This document shows positions 44,175-52,800 of a DNA stretch of 64,000 nucleotides, piece after piece. Below the pieces are notes generated by a model. It did not search any database. It was not told where the DNA came from and saw only the letters and a program-made list of their open reading frames with translations. Each line of letters begins with the position of its first letter. The first letter of the stretch is position 1. The DNA is from Bradyrhizobium yuanmingense. GTDB taxonomy: Bacteria; Pseudomonadota; Alphaproteobacteria; Rhizobiales; Xanthobacteraceae. Made by a program: the position numbers and the translations under genes. The stretch is from assembly GCF_029167105.1 (NCBI RefSeq), contig NZ_JARFML010000001.1, positions 124,001-188,000 on the forward strand. The letters are read 5' to 3'.

Positions 44175-44341
44175 GATCTTGGTCAACGCTGGAGCGCGCT
44201 CATAGTTCGGTAAGGGCCTCATTTGCGGTCAAAGAGGGACAGCGGAGCGCCGCGTCCGCTCACTCTCGACGCGGCGCGGCGGTCCGAGCGGGGCTCCGGA
44301 ACACATACCAGCTTCCGAAGTTTGAAGACTCGTTGAGTAAG

Positions 44342-44506
44342 GTAGGTAGCCCAAAGCAGAAGCTGACGAAGACCATCCGGAAACCGAAGGCCACCTGGGT
44401 CGAGCCCAAGTTCTTCGCAGACGTCGAGTACCGCGACATCACCTCCGAAGGCCTTCTGCGGGCAAGCTCGTTCAAGGGCTTGAGCAAAGGAACGCGCCGT
44501 TCATAG
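44342..44506 (+). pseudogene. C-terminal remnant of a ligD ligase gene
   Basis: Plus-strand KLTKTIRKPKATWVEPKFFADVEYRDITSEGLLRASSFKGLSK ends at TAG 44504-44506. It is the end of the OB-fold domain of a classical LigD ligase (KATWVEP, VEYRDIT, LRxSSFKGL). No catalytic part is present upstream. It differs from the intact ligase at 40685, so it comes from a second ligD that was lost. Confidence 0.65.
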
Positions 44507-44541
44507 GGGCGTTTGCCTTTCGTGCATCTGGAGTACCGGTC

Positions 44542-44718
44542 ATGGATCCGGACAAGCGAGTGCTGAAGGCGGTGCAAGAGGCTCAGGGCATTCTGGCCCG
44601 TCATGTCGAGCCTGGCCCGAGCCAAACCATCAACCAGCTGCTCGATGTGCTCGACAACGAAGCCGTTGTGCAGGCGATCGAGGAGTCGACAATGGAAAAG
44701 CCCACGCCAGAACATTGA
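44542..44718 (+). CDS. small helical protein (58 aa)
   Basis: ATG 44542, with GGAG at 44530-44533, encodes MDPDKRVLKAVQEAQGILARHVEPG followed by QTINQLLDVLDNEAVVQAIEEST. Compact, acidic, helical and of the type conserved in rhizobia. Function unknown. Confidence 0.55.
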   Translation: MDPDKRVLKAVQEAQGILARHVEPGPSQTINQLLDVLDNEAVVQAIEESTMEKPTPEH

Positions 44719-44829
44719 ACTGAAGAGGCTCAGCGCGATAGCGCGCGTGCCCGATGAATCGGAGATCGTGACATCGAAGGAGGAGGCGGAGGTCCGGATC
44801 CGCGACCTGAAGGACAAGGCGAGGATGGA

Positions 44830-44928
44830 ATGATGCCGGACAAGCCGATCAATGGCGTCGAGCCCGAACGCTCCGAAGACGATATCCAGCGTGAGCAGCT
44901 CGGTCCCCGCGGGGTCCCCGGCCGGTAA
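44830..44928 (+). CDS. short conserved peptide (32 aa)
   Basis: MMPDKPINGVEPERSEDDIQREQLGPRGVPGR resembles small rhizobial proteins with an ERSxDxIxxEQLGPRGVPG core. It may be cut short at the C-terminus, since the family usually continues with a Lys/Pro-rich tail. Uncertain because of size. Confidence 0.35.
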   Translation: MMPDKPINGVEPERSEDDIQREQLGPRGVPGR

Positions 44929-44996
44929 AGTCCGGCGAAGATGACGCCCCAGCGGGAGAAGAAGACGCCGAAGGATGTCGACCCCGGACACCCCGC

Positions 44997-45200
44997 ATGA
45001 ATTCCATGGACACATTCGATCCGGATTGTGCTTGCCAAGTACATGATGGGTTCAACGACCAGATGATCGAATGGAGACCTCAATGGGCCGCGATGTACCG
45101 CGAAGACGGCACCACGTTGGATGAAGGGGTCGTATCCTGGGACGGGCTGCTGCTGGACGGGTGGGCTGCCATCGTGCACAGGAATCCCTGCGGCCATTGA
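44997..45200 (+). CDS. hypothetical protein (67 aa)
   Basis: MNSMDTFDPDCACQVHDGFNDQMIEWRPQWAAMY…VSWDGLLLDGWAAIVHRN has normal composition for a soluble protein but no family that I know and no strong ribosome site. Low confidence. Confidence 0.3.
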   Translation: MNSMDTFDPDCACQVHDGFNDQMIEWRPQWAAMYREDGTTLDEGVVSWDGLLLDGWAAIVHRNPCGH

Positions 45201-45310
45201 GCGAGCTACCGACGACTGGATACGTCTTTCGCTGCGTCCGAAGTGTCTGCGACAAGGAACCCGCGAATCCTTGCGGCGTTGCACCTGCTCATTCGCCAGA
45301 GGAGGAGCCA

Positions 45311-45499
45311 GTGGCTGCTGCGAAGAAGACAAAGACTGCCCGTGGACGCAAACAGGATCGGGCCCGGGTGGCCAAGGGGCAGGATTACGAAGTCCGCTAC
45401 GAAGCGAAGAAGACGGGCCGCTCGGCATCGGCCGTGAAGAAGGCCGTCAAGAAGGTCGGCAATTCCCGCAAGCGCGTCGAGAAACGCCTCGGTCGCTGA
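45311..45499 (+). CDS. DUF3606 protein
   Basis: 62 residues from GTG 45311 with GGAGGAG just upstream. AAAKKTKTARGRKQDRARVAKGQDYEVRYEAKKTGRSASAVKKAVKKVGNSRKRVEKRL matches DUF3606 (QDRxRVaxgqdYEVrYfaKKtGvs…AvkkVGnsR). Small basic protein, function unknown, widespread in Bradyrhizobium in many copies. A terminator follows. Confidence 0.8.
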   Translation: MAAAKKTKTARGRKQDRARVAKGQDYEVRYEAKKTGRSASAVKKAVKKVGNSRKRVEKRLGR

Positions 45500-45510
45500 A
45501 ATGGAAAGGC

Positions 45511-45541
45511 GGCTGGCGTTGAGGCTCGCCGCCAGCCCTTC
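45511..45541 (+). terminator. terminator after the DUF3606 gene
   Basis: GGCTGGCG (45511-45518) and CGCCAGCC (45530-45537) form a perfect 8-bp stem, tail CTTCTAGT. Confidence 0.5.
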
Positions 45542-46363
45542 TAGTCTGGGGAGCATTCTGGGCAGGTGTCGCCGATCGAGTTCAGCACGTCGTGAACCTC
45601 GGCCGCCGCAGCATCAGGGGAGACGCCTGCTGGCGGTTCTCGGCGGGCGCTATCAAAGGCCCGCTACCGTGCATGAGGATCGGCGCGATCTTGCATCCAG
45701 CCGTGTTCTTCGCACTCGCGGATGGCGCCGGCTTCCTAGAGCACGTGAATTGCCCATCCTCGCAGCGTCCGTATCGCTGGCCTTCGTTCACGCGTCGTCA
45801 GCATTGAAATAGCTCCGGATACGACGAATCGTTATGTGCGTCATTTGTTCCCGTTAGCACAGGGTTGGATCGACGAGAGAGCAAGGTTGGCACGCTACGC
45901 GACCGCGAATTGCCGGCTTATTGTATGGGCGCGTGCGGATTCGCCGCACCGGGCTCTCGTGGACCGAGCCGCTTTGCGTCTCGGCCATCCGGCTTCGATC
46001 CCTCGCGCAGAGACGGCGGAGCTCCTCGCCGGGGGCACTCGGGAAAGGGGCTCGCCTTCGGCGATCGCTATCACTGCCCCGTTCCCGGGTGCCGCTGTTA
46101 ACCGGTCTCGTCGCTGCACTCGGACCCGCGTGCCCCTTCGGGTCGCTATGCTCACGCTCTCCGGGTGCCATTTCAGTGGGGCGATGCGCCAGTGGCGCAC
46201 GCCTGGTCGGGGCCTGCGGCGCTAAGCAGTATGACCCTATCCCATGAAGAAATGAGACGGACGGGCGGGGCGCCTCGCAGATTCCTTGTCCTCACGTTGT
46301 TCGTGCGGCGAGGGCCAACAGCCTCGTTAGTCACACGGCGAAGTTTACGCGCGGACAGAGCCC
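45542..46363. other. gene-poor stretch left of the ICE backbone
   Basis: About 820 bp. Overlapping frames on both strands are GC-driven and show no family pattern, promoter or repeat that I can support. It separates chromosomal-type small genes from the ICE genes starting with ArdC. Confidence 0.4.
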
Positions 46364-46447
46364 GAGAGTAAGAGTGCCGGCTGGGTTTTGCCGTGACGGG
46401 TTACAGGCTGCGAGAGAGGCTCGCAGCGCCCGTCGCGGAGGCCCGCG
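46364..46447 (+). ncRNA. conserved leader A: box plus hairpin before ardC
   Basis: A GAGAGTAAGAGTGCCGG box (46364-46380) is followed by a two-part hairpin. The outer stem is GACGGG (46395-46400) with CCCGTC (46429-46434), the inner stem GCTGCGAG (46407-46414) with CTCGCAGC (46420-46427), and the loop AGAGG. The hairpin ends 13 bp before the ATG, just ahead of the GGAG ribosome site. The same architecture with compensating changes precedes the parB-like gene. Confidence 0.7.
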
Positions 46448-47401
46448 ATGTCCAGACATTTTTCTCGAGCGCATACCGGTGAGAACCGGACGAACCTTTA
46501 TGACGAAATCACCAACAAGATCATCGGCGAACTTGACGCGGGCCGAGTGCCATGGGTGCAGCCTTGGGTCACCACCGCGAAGGCATCATTGGCCATGCCG
46601 AAAAGCGCCGCGACCGGCCGCCAATATAGCGGCATCAACATTCTAATCCTCTGGGGAGCTGCCACTGAGCGCGCATTCACCGGTCAGAGCTGGCTTACAT
46701 TCCGCCAGGCGCTGTCGCTCGGTGGTCACGTTCGCAAGGGCGAGCGCGGCACGACCGTCGTCTATGCCGACCGCTTCGTGCCGCTCGACGAAAAGCGGCG
46801 CGCGAGCGAAATGGGCGACGAAGCGCAGGCCATTCCGTTCCTCAAGCGCTTCGCGGTCTTTAATACCGATCAATGCGACGATCTGCCCTCGGAGATCGCG
46901 ACGACGGCGCTGCCTCCGCCGCCAGGCCTGGTCGAGCCGCGTGTCGAAAAGCTCATCAAGGCGAGTGGGATCGATTTTCGCATTGGCGGCAACCGCGCAT
47001 TCTATGCGCCGGCAGAAGACTATGTACAGGTGCCTCCACCACAAGCCTACTTTGAGCCAATCAACTGGCATCGAACCGCCTTGCATGAGCTGGCGCATGC
47101 CAGCGGCCATCAGTCACGTCTCAACCGCGACTTGTCAGGCGGCTACGGCACCAAGAAGTACGCGTTTGAGGAGCTCATCGCCGAGATGGCGTCCGCGTTC
47201 AGTTGCGCTTCGCTCGGTATTGCGCCGACGGTCCGGCACGCCGACTACATCGGCTCCTGGCTCGACGTGCTGCGCGAGGACAATCGTGCGATTGTGCGCG
47301 CCGCCTCGCAGGCCAGCAAGGTTGCGGATTATATTCTTGGATTCTTGCCGGAAGGGGTTGTCGACATGGCGGTGGAGAGAGCGGATCAGGAAGCGACCTG
47401 A
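46448..47401 (+). CDS. ardC: ArdC-type antirestriction / ssDNA-binding zincin
   Basis: 317 residues. The N-terminal ArdC domain (NLYDEITNKIIGELDAGRVPWVQPW…GRQYSGINILILWGAA…SWLTFRQALSLGGHVRKGERGTTVVY) binds single-stranded DNA in characterised members. The C-terminal zincin-like domain carries HELAH (213-217) in TALHELAHASGHQSRL and the later EELIAEM helix. ArdC protects incoming ICE or plasmid DNA from host restriction. First gene of the ICE backbone here; its leader hairpin is shared with the next gene. Confidence 0.85.
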   Translation: MSRHFSRAHTGENRTNLYDEITNKIIGELDAGRVPWVQPWVTTAKASLAMPKSAATGRQYSGINILILWGAATERAFTGQSWLTFRQALSLGGHVRKGERGTTVVYADRFVPLDEKRRASEMGDEAQAIPFLKRFAVFNTDQCDDLPSEIATTALPPPPGLVEPRVEKLIKASGIDFRIGGNRAFYAPAEDYVQVPPPQAYFEPINWHRTALHELAHASGHQSRLNRDLSGGYGTKKYAFEELIAEMASAFSCASLGIAPTVRHADYIGSWLDVLREDNRAIVRAASQASKVADYILGFLPEGVVDMAVERADQEAT

Positions 47402-47426
47402 GGTTCTGCTCGGTCACGGCGGGCTC

Positions 47427-47509
47427 GAGAGTGAGAGGGCCGGGTCGTTTTTCGCGACGGGTTGGAGGCCGGGAGAGAGGCTCCTGGCCGCCCGTCGTGG
47501 AGAATCGAC
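47427..47509 (+). ncRNA. conserved leader B: box plus hairpin before the parB-like gene
   Basis: Box GAGAGTGAGAGGGCCGG (47427-47443). Outer stem GACGGG (47456-47461) with CCCGTC (47491-47496); inner stem GGCCGGGAG (47467-47475) with CTCCTGGCC (47481-47489), one G-T pair; loop AGAGG as in leader A. The hairpin again ends 13 bp before the ATG. Stem bases differ from leader A but pairing is kept. Confidence 0.7.
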
Positions 47510-49627
47510 ATGACGAAGGCTGTCCAAAAGATCACGCTGTCGCCCTCACGCGACATTCCCTTCAACAAGCTGGTGCTCAGCCAGTCCAACGTCCGGCGCG
47601 TGAAAGCGGGCGTTTCGATCGAGCAACTAGCCGAAAGCATCGCGCAGCGTACGCTCCTGCAAAGTCTCAACGTGCGGGCGGTTGTAGACGCGGAAGGTAA
47701 TGAGACCGGCATGTTCGAGGTGCCGGCGGGTGGCCGGCGTTATCGCGCGCTAGAACTTCTTGTCAAGCAGAAGCGCATGGCGAAGACGCAGGCGGTTCCG
47801 TGTGTCGTGCGCGAGGGCGGCATCGCAGAAGACGACTCGCTTGCGGAGAACGATGAGCGGGTAGGGCTTCATCCGCTTGATCAGTTCCGGGCTTTCCAGA
47901 TCTTGAGTGGCGCCGGCATGTCCGAGGAGGATATCGCGGCTCGGCACTTCGTGTCACCGGCCGTCGTGAAGCAGCGACTGCGGCTGGCGTCCGTGTCGCC
48001 AAAGCTGCACGACGTCTATGCCGAAGACGGCATGACGCTTGAGCAGCTCATGGCCTTCTCGGTCACGGCGGATCAGACGCGTCAGGAACAGGTCTGGGAG
48101 AATGTCAGCCGCTCGGGCTACGATGAACCCTATCAAATCCGGCGGATGCTGACCGAAAATACTGTGCGGGCGTCAGATCGCCGCGTTCAGTTCATTGGGC
48201 TCGAAATCTACCAGCAGGCAGGCGGCGGCGTTTTGCGCGACCTGTTCGAGCACGATGACGGCGGCTGGCTTCAAGACGTCGCTCTGCTCGACCGTCTTGT
48301 TACGGAGAAGCTCAAAGCCGAGGCGGAAGCAATTGGTGCGGAGGGATGGAAATGGATCTCAGCGGCCGTTGACTTCCCCTACGGCCACACGACACGCCTG
48401 CGCGAGCTGGAAGGCCGACCTGTCGATCTCACCTCCGAGGAGCAAGCCACCATCGACGCTCTCAACGCCGAGCAAGCGAAGCTCGAATCCGAATATCAGG
48501 ATGCGGATGAGCTGCCCGAAGAAGTCGACCAGCGTCTCGGTGCGATCGAGGCGGCGCTGCTGGCGCTCGAAGACCGGCCGAAAACTTACGATCCGGCCGA
48601 GATTGCTCGGGCCGGCGTTTTCGTCAGCATCGATTCCGAAGGACGCCTGTCCGTCGATCGGGGCTATGTTCGGCCTGAGGATGAGGTGCCTGCGGCCGAT
48701 GTCGATATCGAGCAGGGCACCGATGCGTCGTCGACTGAAGGGCAGGAGGCTGGAGCTTCCACAACGCGCACGGCGATATCGGTCGCCGGCGCATCGACCG
48801 AAGCCGAGGAGGATGATGAAGATCCGGCAAGGCCGTTGCCTGATAGGCTCATCATCGAGCTGACGGCGCATCGTACGCTGGCATTGCGGGATGCGCTGGC
48901 CGAAAATCCTGCGATCGCATTCCAGGCGGTGCTGCACAACTTCGTGCTGACGGCCTTTTACCGGTTTGCCTCAATCGGGAGCTGCCTTGAGATTGGGCTG
49001 CGCACGCCAACCTTTCCCGCTCAAGCTCCGGGCTTAAGGGAAAGTGTCTCGGCTAAGGCTGTCGAGGCGCGGCATGAGGGCTGGAAGGCACGGTTGCCCA
49101 AGAGCGAGAACGATCTCTGGGATGCGCTGACGGCTCTCGATGGTGGTGCACAGGCATCGCTGTTCGCCCACTGCGCGTCCTTTGCGGTCAACGCCGTCTA
49201 TGAGCCGGCCAACCGTTACCATCAGGGTCGCGTCACAGCCCACGGCGTCCGCACGCGTCTCGACCAGGCCAACGTGCTAGCGCGCGCTGCCGGACTTGAC
49301 ATGGTGCAGGCTGGCTGGAGACCGACCGTCGACAACTATCTCGGCCGAGTCACTAAGCCTCGCATTCTGGAGGCGGTGCGGGAAGCCAAGGGCGAGTCGT
49401 CGGCGCAACTGATCGACCATCTGAAGAAGGCCGACATGGCCAAGGAGGCCGAGCGTCTCCTGGATGGCTCGGGCTGGTTGCCGGAGCCGCTGCGTCTCGC
49501 CGATTCCAACCCGTCTTCGGCGGAGCCGGAAGGTGAAGCGGGCCCGCTGCCAGAATTCCTCGCTGGCGAGGAGGATCCGGAGAACGGGAGCGACGAGCAT
49601 CCGCAACAGCTCGACGCGGCTGAGTGA
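47510..49627 (+). CDS. ParB-like protein of the ICE
   Basis: 705 residues from ATG 47510. The ParB N-terminal domain is clear: DIPFNKLVLSQSNVRRVKAGVSIEQLAESIAQRTLLQSLNVRAV…VPAGGRRYRALELL, then HPLDQFRAFQIL and the HTH region MSEEDIAARHFVSPAVVKQRLRLASVSPKLHDVY. A long C-terminal part has an acidic segment (AEEDDEDPARPLP) and further helices. Large ParB-like proteins of this kind are fixed parts of rhizobial ICEs; role in element maintenance or regulation, not proven. No ParA is found nearby. A strong terminator follows. Confidence 0.85.
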   Translation: MTKAVQKITLSPSRDIPFNKLVLSQSNVRRVKAGVSIEQLAESIAQRTLLQSLNVRAVVDAEGNETGMFEVPAGGRRYRALELLVKQKRMAKTQAVPCVVREGGIAEDDSLAENDERVGLHPLDQFRAFQILSGAGMSEEDIAARHFVSPAVVKQRLRLASVSPKLHDVYAEDGMTLEQLMAFSVTADQTRQEQVWENVSRSGYDEPYQIRRMLTENTVRASDRRVQFIGLEIYQQAGGGVLRDLFEHDDGGWLQDVALLDRLVTEKLKAEAEAIGAEGWKWISAAVDFPYGHTTRLRELEGRPVDLTSEEQATIDALNAEQAKLESEYQDADELPEEVDQRLGAIEAALLALEDRPKTYDPAEIARAGVFVSIDSEGRLSVDRGYVRPEDEVPAADVDIEQGTDASSTEGQEAGASTTRTAISVAGASTEAEEDDEDPARPLPDRLIIELTAHRTLALRDALAENPAIAFQAVLHNFVLTAFYRFASIGSCLEIGLRTPTFPAQAPGLRESVSAKAVEARHEGWKARLPKSENDLWDALTALDGGAQASLFAHCASFAVNAVYEPANRYHQGRVTAHGVRTRLDQANVLARAAGLDMVQAGWRPTVDNYLGRVTKPRILEAVREAKGESSAQLIDHLKKADMAKEAERLLDGSGWLPEPLRLADSNPSSAEPEGEAGPLPEFLAGEEDPENGSDEHPQQLDAAE

Positions 49628-49667
49628 CAGCATAAGGGCTGGCTCCGGCTGTCCTGCAGTTGCTTGG

Positions 49668-49701
49668 GGGACCGGTGCCCAGCACCGGTCCCATTTTTAT
49701 T
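49668..49701 (+). terminator. strong Rho-independent terminator
   Basis: GGGACCGGTGC (49668-49678), loop CCA, GCACCGGTCCC (49682-49692): 11 perfect pairs, then ATTTTTATT. It ends the ardC-parB unit, so the helicase gene needs its own promoter. Confidence 0.9.
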
Positions 49702-49711
49702 GGGAAGGGCT

Positions 49712-49804
49712 GAGAGGAAGAGTGGGGCCGGAAGGGTTTGAATCGCCGTGGTCGTGAGAGCGCCGGGCGGTTCGACCCGTTCCTGCTCTCCGAAAGAAAT
49801 CCCC
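49712..49804 (+). promoter_or_regulatory. third copy of the GAGAG box plus hairpin before the helicase gene
   Basis: GAGAGGAAGAGTGGGGCCGG at 49712-49731 resembles the boxes of leaders A and B. The following sequence can fold as GGGT/ACCC, GAA/TTC and CGCC/GGCG, a hairpin different in detail. Its end lies ~25 bp from the ATG rather than 13, so only the box is clearly shared. Confidence 0.45.
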
Positions 49805-52800
49805 ATGACCGACTCTCTCGCTGGCGGCGCTGCCGCTGCGCCGCTCTCGATGCGTGCCGCTGCAACTATCACCTCCGCTGCGGTCAGGGCTGCGCGACAG
49901 CTCTTGACCAATCTCGAACGCGGCCGGCGCATCGATGCCGCCGTCCTGCGTGGCGCCATGGAGGCTGCCTTCGGCGCCTCGGACGCGGCCGGTGCCTGGA
50001 ATTGGAAGACCGCCTATGACGCCTGTGAGGCGGCAACCATTCTATTCCTTCGCAAGTTCGGTCCGGCGATGCGGACCAAGGCAGGTTCGACAGCCGCGAT
50101 GCTGCCGATGCTCGCGAGAGCCGCCAGTCTCCTGCCGACTCACACGCGGCGTTCCGAGGACAGCCAGCTGCTTCAACAATTCTCGACGCCTATCCCACTG
50201 GGGCTGGCCGCATGTACCGCGGCCTGCATTACGCCTTCCGACCGGGTTTTAGAGCCGTCCGCGGGGACCGGTTTGCTCGCCATCTTTGCCGAGCTCGCCG
50301 GCGGCGCTCTCGTGCTGAACGAATTGGCCGAGTCCCGCGCGTCGCTGCTCGATCACCTGTTCGCCGGTGTTGAGGTCACCCGGTTCGACGCCGCCCAGAT
50401 CGATGATCACCTCAATGCGGGTGTCGCCCCGAGCGTTGTCCTGATGAACCCGCCGTTCTCGGCGCTGGCGAATGTCGATCGACGAATGGCGGACGCGGCG
50501 CTCCGGCACATCGCTTCGGCCTTGGCCCGCCTTTGCGACGGTGGGCGTCTGGTCGCCATCACCGGTGCAAGCTCCGGGCCGGACAATCCGGCATGGCGAA
50601 ATGCCTTCGTACGCCTTCAGGAACGAGGACGAGTGGTGTTCTCTGCCGCCGTGGACGGAGCCGTCTACGCGAAACACGGGACACAAATCGACACAAGACT
50701 GCTCGTGATCGACAAGCAGCCTGCTGCGGATCCGACGGTCTTTCCAGCCTGGCTGGGCATGGCGGGCGATGTCGCGACGTTGCTCGAGTGGGTGAGCGGA
50801 CATGTGCCCCCGCGGTTGCCCGTTGCTGCTCCCGTCGTGGTCGACGTCCTCAGGCGCCCTGCGACGTTGCGGCCGGTTGCAGCCCTCGCATCCCGTCCAT
50901 CATGCACTTCGGGAGATGTCGCACCCCAAGGCGTCGAGCTAACTTACGAGATGGTCGAGTGGACGCCTCAGGAAGGCGCCAGGCTTACCGATGCGCTCTA
51001 TGAGGAATACGGATTGCAGTCGATCCGTATTCCGGGCGCGCACGCGCATCCCACAAAACTCGTGCAGTCCGCTGCGATGGCATCGGTCGCGCCGCCGAAA
51101 CCGTCGTACCGTCCACATCTGCCGGCCAATGTCGTGGCGGATAATATCCTGTCCGACGCCCAGCTTGAGAGCGTCGTCTATGCCGGCGAGGCGCATTCCG
51201 AATTCCTCGCGGGCTCCTGGACAGTCGATGCAACCTTTGACGTTGTCGCGGCCGCGCGCGACGACGCAGAGAATGCCGTCCGCTTTCGCCGGGGCTGGTT
51301 CTTGGGCGACGGCACCGGCGCGGGCAAGGGGCGACAGGTCGCCGGAATCCTGCTCGACAACTGGCTCAAGGGCCGCCGCCGCGCGGTCTGGATCAGCAAG
51401 TCCGACAAGCTGATCGAGGACGCACAGCGCGACTGGGCAGCGCTCGGCATGGAGCGGCTGCTTGTGACGCCGCTGTCGCGTTTTCGCCAGGGCACGCCGA
51501 TCCGGCTTTCGGAAGGCGTCCTATTTACCACCTACGCCACGCTGCGGACCGACGAGCGTGGCGAAAAGCTTTCGCGCGTTCGGCAGATCGTCGAATGGTT
51601 GGGCTCCGACTTCGACGGAGTAATCGTCTTCGACGAGAGCCACGCGATGCAGAACGCGGCAGGCCAGAAGGGCGAGCGCGGCGACCAGGCAGCCTCTCAG
51701 CAGGGGCGTGCCGGCCTGAGGCTCCAGCATGCCTTGCCGAATGCCCGCGTCGTCTATGTGTCGGCCACCGGTGCCACCACCGTGCACAATCTCGCATATG
51801 CTCAGCGGTTGGCATTGTGGGGCGGTACCGACTTTCCGTTCGCCACCCGCGCCGAGTTCGTCGAGGCGATCGAGGAGGGCGGCGTCGCGGCGATGGAGGT
51901 GCTGGCGCGGGACCTCAAGGCGCTCGGTCTCTACGCAGCCCGCTCGCTCTCTTATGAAGGCGTCGAGTACGAGCTCGTCGAGCACCAGCTCACGCCAGAG
52001 CAGGTGCGCATCTACGACGCCTATGCCGGCGCGTTCAGCGTCATCCATAACAATCTCGATGCGGCAATGCGGGCCGCGAACATCACCGGCGAGACCGGCA
52101 CGCTGAACGGTCAGGCCAAATCGGCCGCGCGATCCGCGTTCGAGAGCGCCAAGCAGCGCTTCTTTGGTCACCTCCTGACCTCGATGAAGACGCCCTCGCT
52201 GATCCGATCGATAGAACGCGATCTTGACGTGGGCCATGCCGCCGTCATCCAGATCGTCTCGACCGGCGAGGCGTTGATGGAGCGCCGGCTCGCCGAGATT
52301 CCGACCGAAGAGTGGGGCGACGTCCAGGTCGATATCACCCCGCGCGAGTATGTTCTCGACTATCTCGCCCATTCCTTCCCGGTCCAGCTCTACGAGCCGT
52401 TCACCGACCAGGAGGGCAACCTCTGCTCCCGGCCTGTCTATCGTGACGGTCAGCCGGTCGAGAGCCGGGAAGCTGTCGCTCGCCGCGAGCGTTTGATCGA
52501 GAAGCTCGCCTCCTTGCCGCCGGTCCCGGGTGCGCTGGACCAGGTGATCCAGCGCTTCGGCACCGACATGGTCGCCGAAGTCACCGGCCGCTCACGCCGC
52601 ATCGTTCGCAAGGGCGAGCGGCTGGTCGTCGAAAGCCGGGCCGCTTCGGCCAACCTCGCCGAGACGTCGGCCTTCATGGACGACGTCAAGCGGATCCTCG
52701 TGTTCTCCGACGCGGGCGGTACGGGCAGGAGCTACCACGCCGAACTGTCGGCGCGGAATCGCCGCTTGAGGGTCCACTATTTGCTCGAGCCCGGCTGGAA

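Noticed and set aside
45836..46225. Coding frames in the gap before ardC
   Set aside because: Both strands are open by high GC; no ribosome site, no family pattern, Arg/Pro/Ser-rich products.
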